A DNA stretch of 14,035 nt from Georgenia sp. (GTDB lineage: Bacteria > Actinomycetota > Actinomycetes > Actinomycetales > Actinomycetaceae): positions 1 to 14,035 of the forward strand of contig DAHVRG010000039.1 in assembly GCA_027322565.1 (NCBI GenBank), given 5' to 3'. Under the pieces are notes generated by a model, which had not been told where the DNA came from, did not search any database, and saw only the letters and a program-made list of their open reading frames with translations. The number at the start of each line of letters is the position of its first letter. Within the stretch, counting starts at the first letter, position 1. This document shows positions 1 to 7,488 of this stretch, piece by piece. The position numbers were made by a program, and so were the translations under genes.

Positions 1-62
1 GAGACGTCGATGTCGACGATCTGCTCCTGCACGGGCGGCGGCGGGGTGCTGCGTCGGGCCAT
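1..62 (-). CDS. parC: DNA gyrase/topoisomerase IV subunit A-like protein, N-terminus only
   Basis: The minus strand from the ATG at 62 reads MARRSTPPPP followed by QEQIVDIDV, then leaves the window. This opening (MARR, a proline-rich stretch, then IVDIDV) is how the second GyrA/ParC-type subunit of actinobacteria usually starts, just before the conserved segment leading to the catalytic domain. The family forms the DNA-breaking subunit of a type IIA topoisomerase that decatenates chromosomes with ParE. Only about 20 residues are visible, so neither the catalytic Tyr nor any domain can be checked. An in-frame ATG at 71 would add MAR. I prefer ATG 62 because a -10-like GACAAT (75-70) lies 7 nt upstream of it, the spacing seen at several other starts here; a GGGGG run (79-75) could instead act as a rather distant ribosome-binding site. 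It is divergent from the acetyltransferase gene. Identity rests on this short match and remembered gene order. Confidence 0.6.
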   Translation of the reverse strand, partial: MARRSTPPPPVQEQIVDIDV

Positions 63-69
63 GCGGGCC

Positions 70-75
70 ATTGTC
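70..75 (-). promoter_or_regulatory. Putative -10 hexamer of the topoisomerase gene
   Basis: GACAAT on the minus strand ends 7 nt before the ATG at 62, which would put the transcription start at or beside the start codon. It matches the actinobacterial -10 pattern at A2, A5 and T6 but not T1. No clear -35 is visible. An inverted repeat CCCCG-AG-CGGGG (76-87) lies immediately upstream. Confidence 0.3.
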
Positions 76-160
76 CCCCGAGCGGGGCGCACACCCGTGC
101 ACCCATGGCCGCCGTGTTGGCAACCGCAGGGCCCACCGTGGCGGTGGCGCACCGGAGAAC

Positions 161-166
161 TAGGGT
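161..166 (+). promoter_or_regulatory. Putative -10 hexamer TAGGGT, leaderless start of the Pat-like gene
   Basis: TAGGGT fits TANNNT and is followed by exactly 7 nt (GTGGGAC) before ATG 174. Transcription would begin at or next to the A of the start codon, giving a leaderless mRNA. No Shine-Dalgarno sequence is suitably spaced before that ATG, and no convincing -35 element was found. Confidence 0.5.
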
Positions 167-173
167 GTGGGAC

Positions 174-2918
174 ATGAGCGAGGACGCCCCCGGCCCCGCC
201 TCCGGAACTGTTCCCGCGCCGGCCTACCCGGCGCACTGGGAGGCCGACGTCGTGCTCCGCGACGGGGTCCCGATGCACATCCGCCCCATCCGCCCGGAGG
301 ACGCCCCCGCGCTCCAGGCGCTGCACCTGCGCCAGTCCCCGATGTCGCAGTACTACCGCTTCTTCGCCCCGATGGAGCGGATCAGCGAGCGCGACCTGCA
401 CCGCTTCACCCACGTCGACCACGACGACAGGGTCGCCCTCGTCCTCACCAGCGAGGACCGGATCCTCGCCGTCGGCCGGTACGACCGCATTGCCCCCGAC
501 GTCGCCGAGGTCGCCTTCTACGTCGACGACTCCGAGCACGGCAGAGGCCTGGGCTCCGTCCTGCTCGAGCACCTCGCCGCGGCGGGCCGGGAGCGCGGGA
601 TCGCCCGCTTCACGGCCGAGGTGCTCCCGGCCAACGCCCGGATGATCCGGGTGTTCCGCGACGCCGGGTACGAGATCCGGCAGGAGCTCGACGACGGCGT
701 CCTCCACGTCGACTTCACCATCGAGGAGACGGGCCGGTCCTGGGCCGTCATGGCCGAGCGGGAGCAGCGCGCCGAGTCGCTGAGCATGCGCGCCATGCTC
801 GCGGCCAGCTCGGTCGTCGTCGCCGGGCTCGGCGGACCGGAGCAGGTCTTCGCCGAGCGGGCCGCGGCGTCGGTGCGCGCCGGTGACTTCACCGGTCCGG
901 TCCACCTCGTCGGCCTCGGGGACGACGGCGCGCCTGGGCACCACGCGTCGCTCGCCCACCTCGCCACCCACCTCGAGGCGTCGGGCGAGCCCCGCCCGGA
1001 CCTCGCCGTCGTCGCCGGGGACCCGGACGCCGTGGTCGCGGCCGTCCCGGACATCGCCCGCCTCGGCTCCAACGCCGTCGCGGTCCTGTCCGGTGGCTTC
1101 GCCGAGCAGGGCGGAGCCGGCCGGGAGCGGCAGGTCGAGCTCGTCCGGCGTACCCGGGCCGCCGGAATGCGGCTGCTCGGTCCGGCGTCCTACGGGATCG
1201 TCGCCGCAGGTCCAGCGGGTCGGCTCGACGCCATCCCGCGGCAGGGGCCGGGAGCTGGGGACCTCGCGGTGTTCTGCCAGTCCGGTGCGGTCGGCAGCTC
1301 CCTCCTCGCCGCGGTCCGGGCGCGCGGGGTCGGGCTGCGCAGCTTCGTCTCCTCCGGGAACCGGGCCGACGTCTCGGGCAACGACACGATGCAGGCCTGG
1401 CAGGACGACCCGCAGATCGCCGCGGCGGTGGTCAGCCTCGAGTCCATCGGCAACCCGCGCAAGTTCTCCCGCATCGCCCGTCGGCTGAGCACCCGGACAC
1501 CGCTCATCACCCTGCTCGGCGGCCAGACCGGCCAGCAGGTGCCACCCGGGCACACGGTGCGCACCACCCGGGAGCCGCAGCGCGTGCTCGTCCAGATGCT
1601 CGACCAGGCCGGCGCCATCCGGGCCCGGACCACGCAGGAGATGCTCGACCTCGCCCAGCTCTTCGTGTCCCAGCCGTTGCCCCGCGGCCCGCGGACGGCG
1701 GTGCTGAGCAACTCCGCCGCCCTCACGAGCATGGTCGCCGGGCTCGCCCGCGGACACGGGCTGCGCCCGAAGCTCTCCGGGCCGGGGCTGCCGGCGACGG
1801 CGGGGGCGCCGGACTACGCCGCCGAGCTCGCCCGCCTGCGGGCCGACGACTCGTGGGACGCGCTCGTCGTCGCCCACGTCCCGCCCTTCGGTGACGCCGA
1901 CCCCGCGGTGTGGCGGGCGGTCGCGGAGGCCGCCTCCGGGGAGGAGCGGCCCGTGCTCGCCTCCATCGAGGGGCTGGTCGGTCTCACCGCCGAGCTGAGC
2001 CACGGCGGGCGCGTCGTCCCCTCCTTCGCCACCCCGGCGGACGCCGTGGCGGCCCTGGCCGGCGCCGTGGCCCATTCCCGCCGGCGGGAGGCCGACCGCG
2101 GTGAGCTCCTCGACCCGAGCGGGATCTCCCCGGCCCGTGCCCGCGAGCTGCTCGCCCCGGTCCTCGAGCCGCTGCGGCCCGGTGAGGTCGCCCGGCTCGA
2201 CCACGACCTCGTCGAGCAGCTGCTCGCGTGCTACGGCCTCGACCTCGTGCCGTCCCGGGCCGTGAGCTCACCGGAGGAGGCGGTCGCGGCCGCCGCGGAC
2301 CTGGGCTGGCCGGTCGCGCTCAAGACCCGGGACGAGGTGCTGCGCCACCGCGCCGACCTCGGCGGGGTACGGCTCGGGCTGCGCACCGCCGAGGAGCTCA
2401 CGAGCGCGATGGCGGCCATCTCCCGGGACATCGAGGGCGTCGGCCGCTCCGTCGAGGGGTTCGACGTCCAGGTCATGGCACCCGCCGGGGTCGCCTGCGT
2501 CGTCCGCGGCACGGAGGACGACCTCTACGGGCCCGTCGTCTCCTTCGGGCTCGGTGGGGACGCCGTCGAGCTGCTCGACGACGTCTCCTACCGCATCCCG
2601 CCGCTCACGGACGTCGACGTCGCACAGATGGTCCGCTCGGCGAAGGCGTCCCCCCGACTCTTCGGGCACCGGGGGCTGCCGGTGCTCGACGTGCGCGCGC
2701 TGGAGAACGTCATCGCCCGGGTGTCGGTGCTCACCGACGACCTGCCCGAGGTGCGCCAGATCCTCCTCAACCCCGTGCTCGTCGGCCGCCGGGGCGCCTC
2801 CCTCCTCAGCGCCGTCGTCGAGGTGTCGCCCCCCGGCCGCGCCGAAAGCGGCCGCCGCGTGCTTCCCGGACTCGGTGCAAGTGGTGCCAAGATGGAGCCG
2901 TGGACCGCCGCAACGTGA
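174..2918 (+). CDS. Bifunctional GNAT acetyltransferase / ADP-forming acyl-CoA synthetase-like protein (Pat-type protein lysine acetyltransferase)
   Basis: A 914-residue two-part protein. Residues ~32-185 form a GNAT domain, with acetyl-CoA-binding motif HGRGLGSVLLEHL at ~122-134. Residues ~205-905 resemble NDP-forming acetyl-CoA synthetase: a CoA-binding Rossmann domain (~210-335), two succinyl-CoA-ligase-like flavodoxin domains (CQSGAVGSS at ~368, then ~505-630) and an ATP-grasp part (~665-905, VALKTRDEVLRHRADLGGV). PPGH with H460 sits where the catalytic phosphohistidine of active synthetases is expected, but the usual SHTG context is absent. Having GNAT first matches the Streptomyces lividans PatA arrangement and is reversed relative to enterobacterial Pat. 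The family acetylates lysines of acyl-CoA synthetases and similar enzymes, while its synthetase half is usually thought to be non-catalytic or sensory. The start is ATG 174; reading could begin at 105, but that adds 23 atypical residues. It heads an operon and overlaps the next gene by 19 nt. The substrate here is unknown. Confidence 0.88.
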   Translation: MSEDAPGPASGTVPAPAYPAHWEADVVLRDGVPMHIRPIRPEDAPALQALHLRQSPMSQYYRFFAPMERISERDLHRFTHVDHDDRVALVLTSEDRILAVGRYDRIAPDVAEVAFYVDDSEHGRGLGSVLLEHLAAAGRERGIARFTAEVLPANARMIRVFRDAGYEIRQELDDGVLHVDFTIEETGRSWAVMAEREQRAESLSMRAMLAASSVVVAGLGGPEQVFAERAAASVRAGDFTGPVHLVGLGDDGAPGHHASLAHLATHLEASGEPRPDLAVVAGDPDAVVAAVPDIARLGSNAVAVLSGGFAEQGGAGRERQVELVRRTRAAGMRLLGPASYGIVAAGPAGRLDAIPRQGPGAGDLAVFCQSGAVGSSLLAAVRARGVGLRSFVSSGNRADVSGNDTMQAWQDDPQIAAAVVSLESIGNPRKFSRIARRLSTRTPLITLLGGQTGQQVPPGHTVRTTREPQRVLVQMLDQAGAIRARTTQEMLDLAQLFVSQPLPRGPRTAVLSNSAALTSMVAGLARGHGLRPKLSGPGLPATAGAPDYAAELARLRADDSWDALVVAHVPPFGDADPAVWRAVAEAASGEERPVLASIEGLVGLTAELSHGGRVVPSFATPADAVAALAGAVAHSRRREADRGELLDPSGISPARARELLAPVLEPLRPGEVARLDHDLVEQLLACYGLDLVPSRAVSSPEEAVAAAADLGWPVALKTRDEVLRHRADLGGVRLGLRTAEELTSAMAAISRDIEGVGRSVEGFDVQVMAPAGVACVVRGTEDDLYGPVVSFGLGGDAVELLDDVSYRIPPLTDVDVAQMVRSAKASPRLFGHRGLPVLDVRALENVIARVSVLTDDLPEVRQILLNPVLVGRRGASLLSAVVEVSPPGRAESGRRVLPGLGASGAKMEPWTAAT

Positions 2919-3484
2919 GGAACGACCTGCATGCCCAGCTGAGGGCCGACCTGGTACGCGCCGGGTACTACCCGCGACTGGTGCAGGGGGTGCTCGACAT
3001 CGCGCTCGCCGGGGAGGAGGTCCGCGCCTACCTCGTCCACCCGGAGACGACCTTCGACTCCCGCGAGGTGCGGCGGCACCTCACCGCCCTCGCGCTCACC
3101 CCGACCCGCCTCGTCATGGCCCACGTGGACGACGTGCCCGGCCACGACGTCCCGTCCGCCGCCGCGACCACCGAGGCGGTGCCGCTCGACCGGATCGCCT
3201 CGGTCGCGCTGACGCACGGCGTCAGCGACCCGGCCGACACCCACGGCGGGATGCGGTCGGACGAGCTGACGATCGCCGTCACCTGGGGAGGGGCCCAGCA
3301 GGTCGACCTCGCCCCCGCCGGGTGCAGCGACCCCGACTGCGACGCCGACCACGGGTACACCGGCCTGCTCACGCCCGAGGATGTCGTCGTCCGCGTCAGC
3401 GCCCAGGCCGAGGGCGAGGACGCCCTCGAGCAGGCGCTCGCCTTCGCCCGGGAGCTGTCCGCCGCGACGGTGTCGACGCCGTGA
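2900..3484 (+). CDS. DUF5998 family protein, function unknown
   Basis: A 194-residue soluble protein of an actinobacterial family with no assigned function (DUF5998). Visible marks are an N-terminal helical segment with RADLVRAGYYPRLVQGVLDIALAGE (about 15-39), a beta-rich middle, and the conserved CSDPDCDADHGYTG at 142-155, whose C142, C147 and H151 could bind metal or form a disulfide. There is no signal peptide or membrane helix. GTG 2900 starts the gene inside the end of the acetyltransferase gene (19-nt overlap); GTG 2915 is an in-frame alternative that removes five residues. A GGAG at 2894-2897 is too close to 2900 for a normal ribosome-binding site, and a -10-like CAAGAT (2888-2893) lies 6 nt before it, so an internal leaderless start is possible. 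The stop overlaps the next start as GTGA. In my memory the family regularly sits beside this phosphatase and acetyltransferase. Confidence 0.85.
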   Translation: MDRRNVRNDLHAQLRADLVRAGYYPRLVQGVLDIALAGEEVRAYLVHPETTFDSREVRRHLTALALTPTRLVMAHVDDVPGHDVPSAAATTEAVPLDRIASVALTHGVSDPADTHGGMRSDELTIAVTWGGAQQVDLAPAGCSDPDCDADHGYTGLLTPEDVVVRVSAQAEGEDALEQALAFARELSAATVSTP

Positions 3485-4653
3485 TCGAGCCGCCCCCCGA
3501 CCTGCGGCTGCCCGACTACGGTGACCGCAGCCTGCGTGCCGTGCTCCCCGCCGCGCTCGACGCCGTCGGGGCCGCGACGACCAGCGCCGGCCGCAGCTCC
3601 GCCGAGGACCGGCGGGCGCTCGGCCTCCCGCAGGCCCCCAAGGTGTGTGTCGTCCTCGTCGACGGGCTCGGTGCACACATGCTGGCCGAGCGAGGCGGGC
3701 ACGCCCCGTTCCTGCGCTCCCACCTGGCCGACGCGCTCACCCTGACGAGCGGCTACCCGTCGACGACGGCGGCCAGCCTGACGATGTTCGGCACCGGCTG
3801 CTTCCCCGGACAGACCGGGATGCTCGGGTACACGGTGCGCAACGACGCCGACGGCTCCCTGCTCAACCTCATCAGCTGGGAGGACGCGACGATCAGCCCG
3901 CGGGAGTGGCAGCCGCAGCCCACCCTCGTCGAGCAGCTCGGGACCGACTCCTGGGGGCGCAGGGTCGCGAGCGTGGGGCCGGCCCGCTTCGTCGGGTCCG
4001 GGCTCACCGAGGCGGCACTGCGCGGGCCCCGGTTCGTCGCCGCCGACTCGCTCGCCGACCGGGTCGACGTCACCCAGGGGCTGCTGCGGTCGCCGGACAC
4101 CGACCTCGTCTACCTCTACTGGGGTGACGTCGACAAGATGGGCCACCAGCACGGTTGGGGCTCCTGGCAGTGGGGCGAGGCGGTCGAGCTCGTCGACCAG
4201 CAGGTCGCCCGGCTCGCCCGGCTGCTGCCCACGGGCACGCTCCTGCTCGTCACCGCCGACCATGGCATGGTCGACCTCGCAGGCGACTCCCGGATCGACG
4301 TCGCCACCACCCCGGCGCTCGCCCGGGATGTCGTCCTCGTCGCGGGGGAGCCCCGCGCCGTCCACGTGCACACCGCGCCCGGGACGGCACCGCACGTCGC
4401 CGAGCGGTGGCGCGACGTCCTCGGTGACACCGCCTGGGTGCTGCTGCGCGACGAGGCCGAGGCACTCGAGCTCTTCGGCCCGCTCAGCGACCGCCACCGG
4501 ACCACAGTGGGGGACGTCGTCGTCGCCACCCGCGGACGGCGCGCCGTCGTCGACTCCCGCACCCAGACGCCCTCGTCCATCGGGCTCGTCGGGGTGCACG
4601 GGTCGCTCACCCCGGGGGAGCTCGAGATCCCGCTCCTGCGCGTGGTGGTGTGA
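3481..4653 (+). CDS. Alkaline-phosphatase-superfamily hydrolase (nucleotide pyrophosphatase/phosphodiesterase-like)
   Basis: A 390-residue cytoplasmic protein without a signal peptide. The two-metal site of the superfamily can be followed in order: VVLVDGLG with D61, YPSTTAASLT at 92-101 (likely holding the Thr/Ser nucleophile), YWGDVDKMGHQHG with D216/D218 and H222/H224, TADHGM with D260 and H261, and GVHGSLTP with H373 near the C-terminus. This set defines the type I phosphodiesterase/nucleotide pyrophosphatase branch, which cleaves phosphodiester or pyrophosphate bonds of nucleotides or related compounds. The true substrate cannot be read from sequence. The GTG start overlaps the DUF5998 stop by 4 nt (GTGA) without a clear ribosome-binding site, so translation is probably coupled. 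Thymidine kinase begins 1 nt after its stop, which might hint at a nucleotide substrate; that is inference only. Confidence 0.88.
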   Translation: MIEPPPDLRLPDYGDRSLRAVLPAALDAVGAATTSAGRSSAEDRRALGLPQAPKVCVVLVDGLGAHMLAERGGHAPFLRSHLADALTLTSGYPSTTAASLTMFGTGCFPGQTGMLGYTVRNDADGSLLNLISWEDATISPREWQPQPTLVEQLGTDSWGRRVASVGPARFVGSGLTEAALRGPRFVAADSLADRVDVTQGLLRSPDTDLVYLYWGDVDKMGHQHGWGSWQWGEAVELVDQQVARLARLLPTGTLLLVTADHGMVDLAGDSRIDVATTPALARDVVLVAGEPRAVHVHTAPGTAPHVAERWRDVLGDTAWVLLRDEAEALELFGPLSDRHRTTVGDVVVATRGRRAVVDSRTQTPSSIGLVGVHGSLTPGELEIPLLRVVV

Positions 4654-4654
4654 C

Positions 4655-5308
4655 GTGGCCGAGCTCGTCTTCTTCGCCGGGACGATGGACTCGGGCAAGT
4701 CCACCCTCGCCCTCCAGATGGACTACAACTACCGCCGCCGCGGGCTCGAGGGCGTCATCTTCAGCCGCAACGACCGCGCCGGGACCGGCCGGCTCTCCTC
4801 GCGCCTCGGGCTCGCCGTCGCGGCCGTCGAGGCCGACGACACCACCGACTTCTGGCAGGAGGTGGTCACCCGCCGCACCCGGGGCGGCCGCGTCGACTAC
4901 CTCGTGTGCGACGAGGCGCAGTTCTACTCCGTCGCCCAGGTCGAGCAGCTCGCGCGCGTCGTGGACGAGATGGACGTCCACGTGTTCGCCTTCGGGATCA
5001 CCACCGACTTCCGCACCCGGCTGTTCCCGGGCTCGGCCCGGCTCATCGAGCTCGCCGACCGGGTCGAGCAGATCCAGGTCGAGACGCTGTGCTGGTGCGG
5101 ACGGCGCGCCACCCACAACGCGCGGACCGTGGGCGGGCGCATGGTGCGGGAGGGGGAGCAGGTGGTCGTCGGGGACACCGAGGCGGCGCCCGGGGCGGGG
5201 GACGTCGTCGGGTACGAGGTGCTGTGCCGTCTCCACCACGTGCGCGGGATGACGGCGGCGACCGCCGGCGCGGCGACGCTCAGCCCACCGACGCTGCCGC
5301 TCGGCTGA
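4655..5308 (+). CDS. tdk: Thymidine kinase (type II family)
   Basis: A 217-residue enzyme that phosphorylates thymidine to dTMP with ATP in the salvage pathway. The start MAELVFFAGTMDSGKST contains the P-loop (GTMDSGKST, 9-17). VCDEAQF at 84-90 carries the catalytic Glu (E87) and Walker B Asp (D86). The lasso/zinc part follows: LCWCGRRATHNAR (C146, C148) and LCRLHH (C191, H194/H195), matching the structural zinc site except that the first pair is spaced CxC rather than CxxC. The C-terminus is a short Ala/Pro/Thr-rich tail. The reading frame stays open far upstream, but GTG 4655 gives the canonical N-terminus and lies 1 nt after the preceding stop, so it is the last gene of the operon and probably translated by coupling. 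It converges on sepH across 23 nt. Together with dut nearby, it points to dTMP supply. Confidence 0.95.
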   Translation: MAELVFFAGTMDSGKSTLALQMDYNYRRRGLEGVIFSRNDRAGTGRLSSRLGLAVAAVEADDTTDFWQEVVTRRTRGGRVDYLVCDEAQFYSVAQVEQLARVVDEMDVHVFAFGITTDFRTRLFPGSARLIELADRVEQIQVETLCWCGRRATHNARTVGGRMVREGEQVVVGDTEAAPGAGDVVGYEVLCRLHHVRGMTAATAGAATLSPPTLPLG

Positions 5309-5324
5309 CCGGCCGGGCGGCCGG
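5309..5324. terminator. Small GC hairpin between convergent tdk and sepH
   Basis: CCGGCC-GGGC-GGCCGG starts directly after the tdk stop and lies 7 nt outside the sepH stop. It gives a perfect 6-bp stem with a 4-nt loop. Its place between two converging genes suits a bidirectional terminator, but there is no T-tract on either side, and such palindromes arise by chance in GC-rich DNA. Confidence 0.35.
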
Positions 5325-5331
5325 CGCTGCG

Positions 5332-6471
5332 CTACTCGGGCTTGGCGCCGAAGACGATCTCGTCCCAGCTCGGCACACTGGCCCGGCGCCCACGACGTCG
5401 CTTGGTCTCCTTGCCCTCCGGCTCACGTCGCTGTCCTCCGCGCTGTGAGGCCCGCGCCGCCGGACGGTCGGCAGCCGGCACCTCCGGCCGGGGGCGGCGG
5501 ACGCCCTTCCGCTCGGTGGCCGGTTCGGCGGGGCGCTCGGTGGGCCCGCCCGCCGGGGGTGCCGGGGGGACGGCGGCGTCGGCGGCCGGGCGGGCGTCGC
5601 GCGGCAGGGGGAGCACCTGGGCGTCGAACGCCTCGTGCGGACGGGACGCCGGTGGGTGGGCGGCCGGGGGCAGCCCCCACGGGTCGTCCTCCTCGCCCGT
5701 CTCGAGCTCGGGGCGGGTGCCGCGGGTGGCGCGCAGCTCCGCGAGGAGGTCGTCGGTGCTCGCGGCCGGGAGGTCGCCGAACCCGAGGTCGTCCTGCGGT
5801 GCGTCGGTGAGGTCGGCGTCGACGGCGGCGATCGCCGGTCCGACGTCGCCGTCGGCCTCGACGTCGTAGAGCCGCACCGGCATGAGGTGGCGCCGCGACG
5901 GCGGCGCGGCGGCGACGTCGGTCTCCGAGAGCCAGCGGGCCTCGTCGTCGAGGGCACGGGTGGAGCGGGCGGCCATGTCAACCTCCCAGCGTGCCTCGCG
6001 CGGCTTGTCACCGGCGGTGAAGCGGGCGACGAGCTCCCACGGGCGGTCCGGCTCACGGACCGCGTCCCAGCTGATGTCGGGCTCGCGCACGTCCCGGACG
6101 GCGAGGCGGTCGAGGACGAGGTCGCCGAGCTCGGGGGAGTCCTCGGCGCGGCCGACCGTGAAGCGCCGGGCCTGCTCGACCACCCAGCTGCGCTCGGCGA
6201 GCACCGGTCCCTCGTACCGCTGGACGTGCTCGACGGGCAGGCCAGCCTCCTCGGCCACCTCCTGGGCGGTGGCGCCGGCCCGGATCCGGGCCTGGATCTC
6301 CCGCGGCCGCAGCGCCTCACCGGCGCGGATCTGCTCGAGCTGGGGTCGGTCGCGCCGCACGGCGGCACGCAGGGCGTCGTCGACGAGCAGCCGGTAGCGC
6401 TGGCCGTCCGGACCGGCCAGAGTGAGGTGCTCGCCGTCGCTGTGCAGCCCGACGAGTTCGAGCTCTAGCAT
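5332..6471 (-). CDS. sepH: Septation protein SepH (DUF3071)
   Basis: A 379-residue actinobacterial cell-division protein. SepH binds FtsZ and promotes its assembly into filaments during septation (known from Streptomyces and Mycobacterium). The N-terminal DUF3071 domain (~1-165) opens with MLELELVGLHSDGEHLTL and holds a helix-turn-helix-like segment at about 55-92 (RPREIQARIRAGATAQEVAE). Residues ~165-355 are a low-complexity, acidic then Pro/Ala-rich linker, probably disordered. The C-terminus is short and basic and ends in the conserved RRASVPSWDEIVFG. ATG 6471 is chosen for this standard N-terminus and for GGGGGA (6482-6477) with 5-nt spacing; the frame stays open to 6948, but the upstream part is atypical. 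The gene is monocistronic here, divergent from the inositol-phosphatase gene across 175 nt in which I find no convincing promoter for it. Confidence 0.93.
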   Translation of the reverse strand: MLELELVGLHSDGEHLTLAGPDGQRYRLLVDDALRAAVRRDRPQLEQIRAGEALRPREIQARIRAGATAQEVAEEAGLPVEHVQRYEGPVLAERSWVVEQARRFTVGRAEDSPELGDLVLDRLAVRDVREPDISWDAVREPDRPWELVARFTAGDKPREARWEVDMAARSTRALDDEARWLSETDVAAAPPSRRHLMPVRLYDVEADGDVGPAIAAVDADLTDAPQDDLGFGDLPAASTDDLLAELRATRGTRPELETGEEDDPWGLPPAAHPPASRPHEAFDAQVLPLPRDARPAADAAVPPAPPAGGPTERPAEPATERKGVRRPRPEVPAADRPAARASQRGGQRREPEGKETKRRRGRRASVPSWDEIVFGAKPE

Positions 6472-6646
6472 GGTCGTCCCCCTTCGAGGTCTGTGTCGAG
6501 GGTGCCACCGCTCGCGGCTCGGATGCCGGATTGCGGTCGGTGTGTTCGCCCGCCCCTGCCAGGATGGACCACGGTCACCGCGCGGGCGGGCAGGCGCCGC
6601 GGCGTGGTGACTACTCCCCGCCCCTGCCCGAGGAAGGACGCCCACC

Positions 6647-7480
6647 ATGACGGACGCCCCGCACGCCCAGGAGACCACCCCGGACCCCACCGAGCTGGCC
6701 CGGACGGCCGAGCAGGTGGCCCGGGAGGCCGGTGACCTCGTCCGGGACGCGCTGCGCGGCTCGGTCACGGTCGCGGCGACGAAGAGCTCGGGGGTCGACC
6801 TCGTCACCGAGGTCGACGAGGCCGCCGAGGCGCTCATCCGGCGTCGGCTGGCGGAGCTTCGCCCCACGGACGGGGTCCTGGGTGAGGAGGAGGGCCGGCA
6901 GGAGGGGTCCTCCGGTCTCGTCTGGGTCGTCGACCCGATCGACGGCACGACGAACTTCGTCTACGGGCTGCCGAGCTACTCCGTGAGCATCGCGGTCGCC
7001 CGCTCGCAGGGGCCGGACCCCTTCGGGTGGCCGCTGCTCGCCGGGGCGGTGCACGCACCGGCGACCGGGGAGACATGGACGGCGGCGCTCGGGCAGGGCG
7101 CGTTCGCCGAGGGCGAACGCCTGACCATCCCGGAGCCGGTCGCGCTCGGGACCGCGCTCGTCGGTACCGGGTTCGCCTACACCGAGCAGCGGCGCCGCGG
7201 GCAGGCGCGGGTGCTGGGCGAGGTGCTGCCGCGGGTGCGGGACATCCGCCGGCTGGGGTCGGCCGCCGTCGACCTCTGCCTCGTCGCCGAGGGCAAGCTC
7301 GACGTCTTCTACGAGCAGTACCTCAACCCCTGGGACATGGCCGCCGGGGCGCTCGTCGTCACGGAGGCCGGCGGCGTCGTCGAGCGGCTCGGCCGAGACG
7401 GCACCGAGGGCGTCACGGTCGCCGGCCCCCGGCCGCTGGTCGAGGCGGTCAGCGCGATCGTGCGACCCCTCGTGGGCTGA
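6647..7480 (+). CDS. Inositol monophosphatase family protein
   Basis: A 277-residue, Mg2+-dependent, Li+-sensitive-type phosphatase. The family signatures are clear: GVLGEEEG at 76-83 (metal-ligand Glu), WVVDPIDGTTNFVYG at 93-107 (D96 and D99 bind metal; Thr in DGTT takes part in catalysis) and NPWDMAAGALVVTEAGG at 227-243 (D230). TKSSGVDLVTEVD at 45-57 is the usual N-terminal motif. Members dephosphorylate inositol-1-phosphate, histidinol phosphate or other sugar phosphates, and sequence alone does not separate these. Actinobacteria need inositol for mycothiol and phosphatidylinositol, so inositol-1-phosphate is a reasonable guess. ATG 6647 has a strong ribosome-binding site AGGAAGG (6631-6637, 9-nt spacing). 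The 175-nt upstream region contains a possible -10 CAGGAT (6560-6565) without a good -35. It is followed by a stem-loop-rich region rather than by a coupled gene. Confidence 0.92.
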   Translation: MTDAPHAQETTPDPTELARTAEQVAREAGDLVRDALRGSVTVAATKSSGVDLVTEVDEAAEALIRRRLAELRPTDGVLGEEEGRQEGSSGLVWVVDPIDGTTNFVYGLPSYSVSIAVARSQGPDPFGWPLLAGAVHAPATGETWTAALGQGAFAEGERLTIPEPVALGTALVGTGFAYTEQRRRGQARVLGEVLPRVRDIRRLGSAAVDLCLVAEGKLDVFYEQYLNPWDMAAGALVVTEAGGVVERLGRDGTEGVTVAGPRPLVEAVSAIVRPLVG

Positions 7481-7488
7481 GCCGACCG

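Noticed and set aside
117..122. TTGGCA as a -35 box for the Pat-like gene
   Set aside because: The spacer to TAGGGT would be 38 nt, far beyond a functional promoter.
105..173. Extension of the Pat-like protein to an upstream ATG at 105
   Set aside because: The added residues do not look like the family, and the -10-like TAGGGT would lie inside the coding region; ATG 174 at leaderless spacing is the better start.
3028..4704. Long minus-strand open frame opposite DUF5998, the phosphatase gene and the tdk start
   Set aside because: It is antisense to three genes with clear motifs. Its product is low-complexity, rich in Gly/Arg/Glu/Asp/Pro, with no recognisable domain; GC-rich codon bias keeps antisense frames open.
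5635..6468. Plus-strand open frame of 277 codons opposite sepH
   Set aside because: sepH has family motifs at both ends and a good ribosome-binding site; the plus-strand product has no domain and is antisense codon-bias shadow.
6472..6646. Promoters in the sepH/inositol-phosphatase spacer
   Set aside because: CAGGAT (6560-6565) is the best plus-strand -10 candidate, but the nearest TTG-type -35 (6531) gives a 23-nt spacer; nothing convincing was seen on the minus strand.
6472..6948. N-terminal extension of the SepH frame up to 6948 on the minus strand
   Set aside because: The extension runs antisense through the inositol-phosphatase gene; ATG 6471 gives the conserved N-terminus and has GGGGGA at 5 nt.
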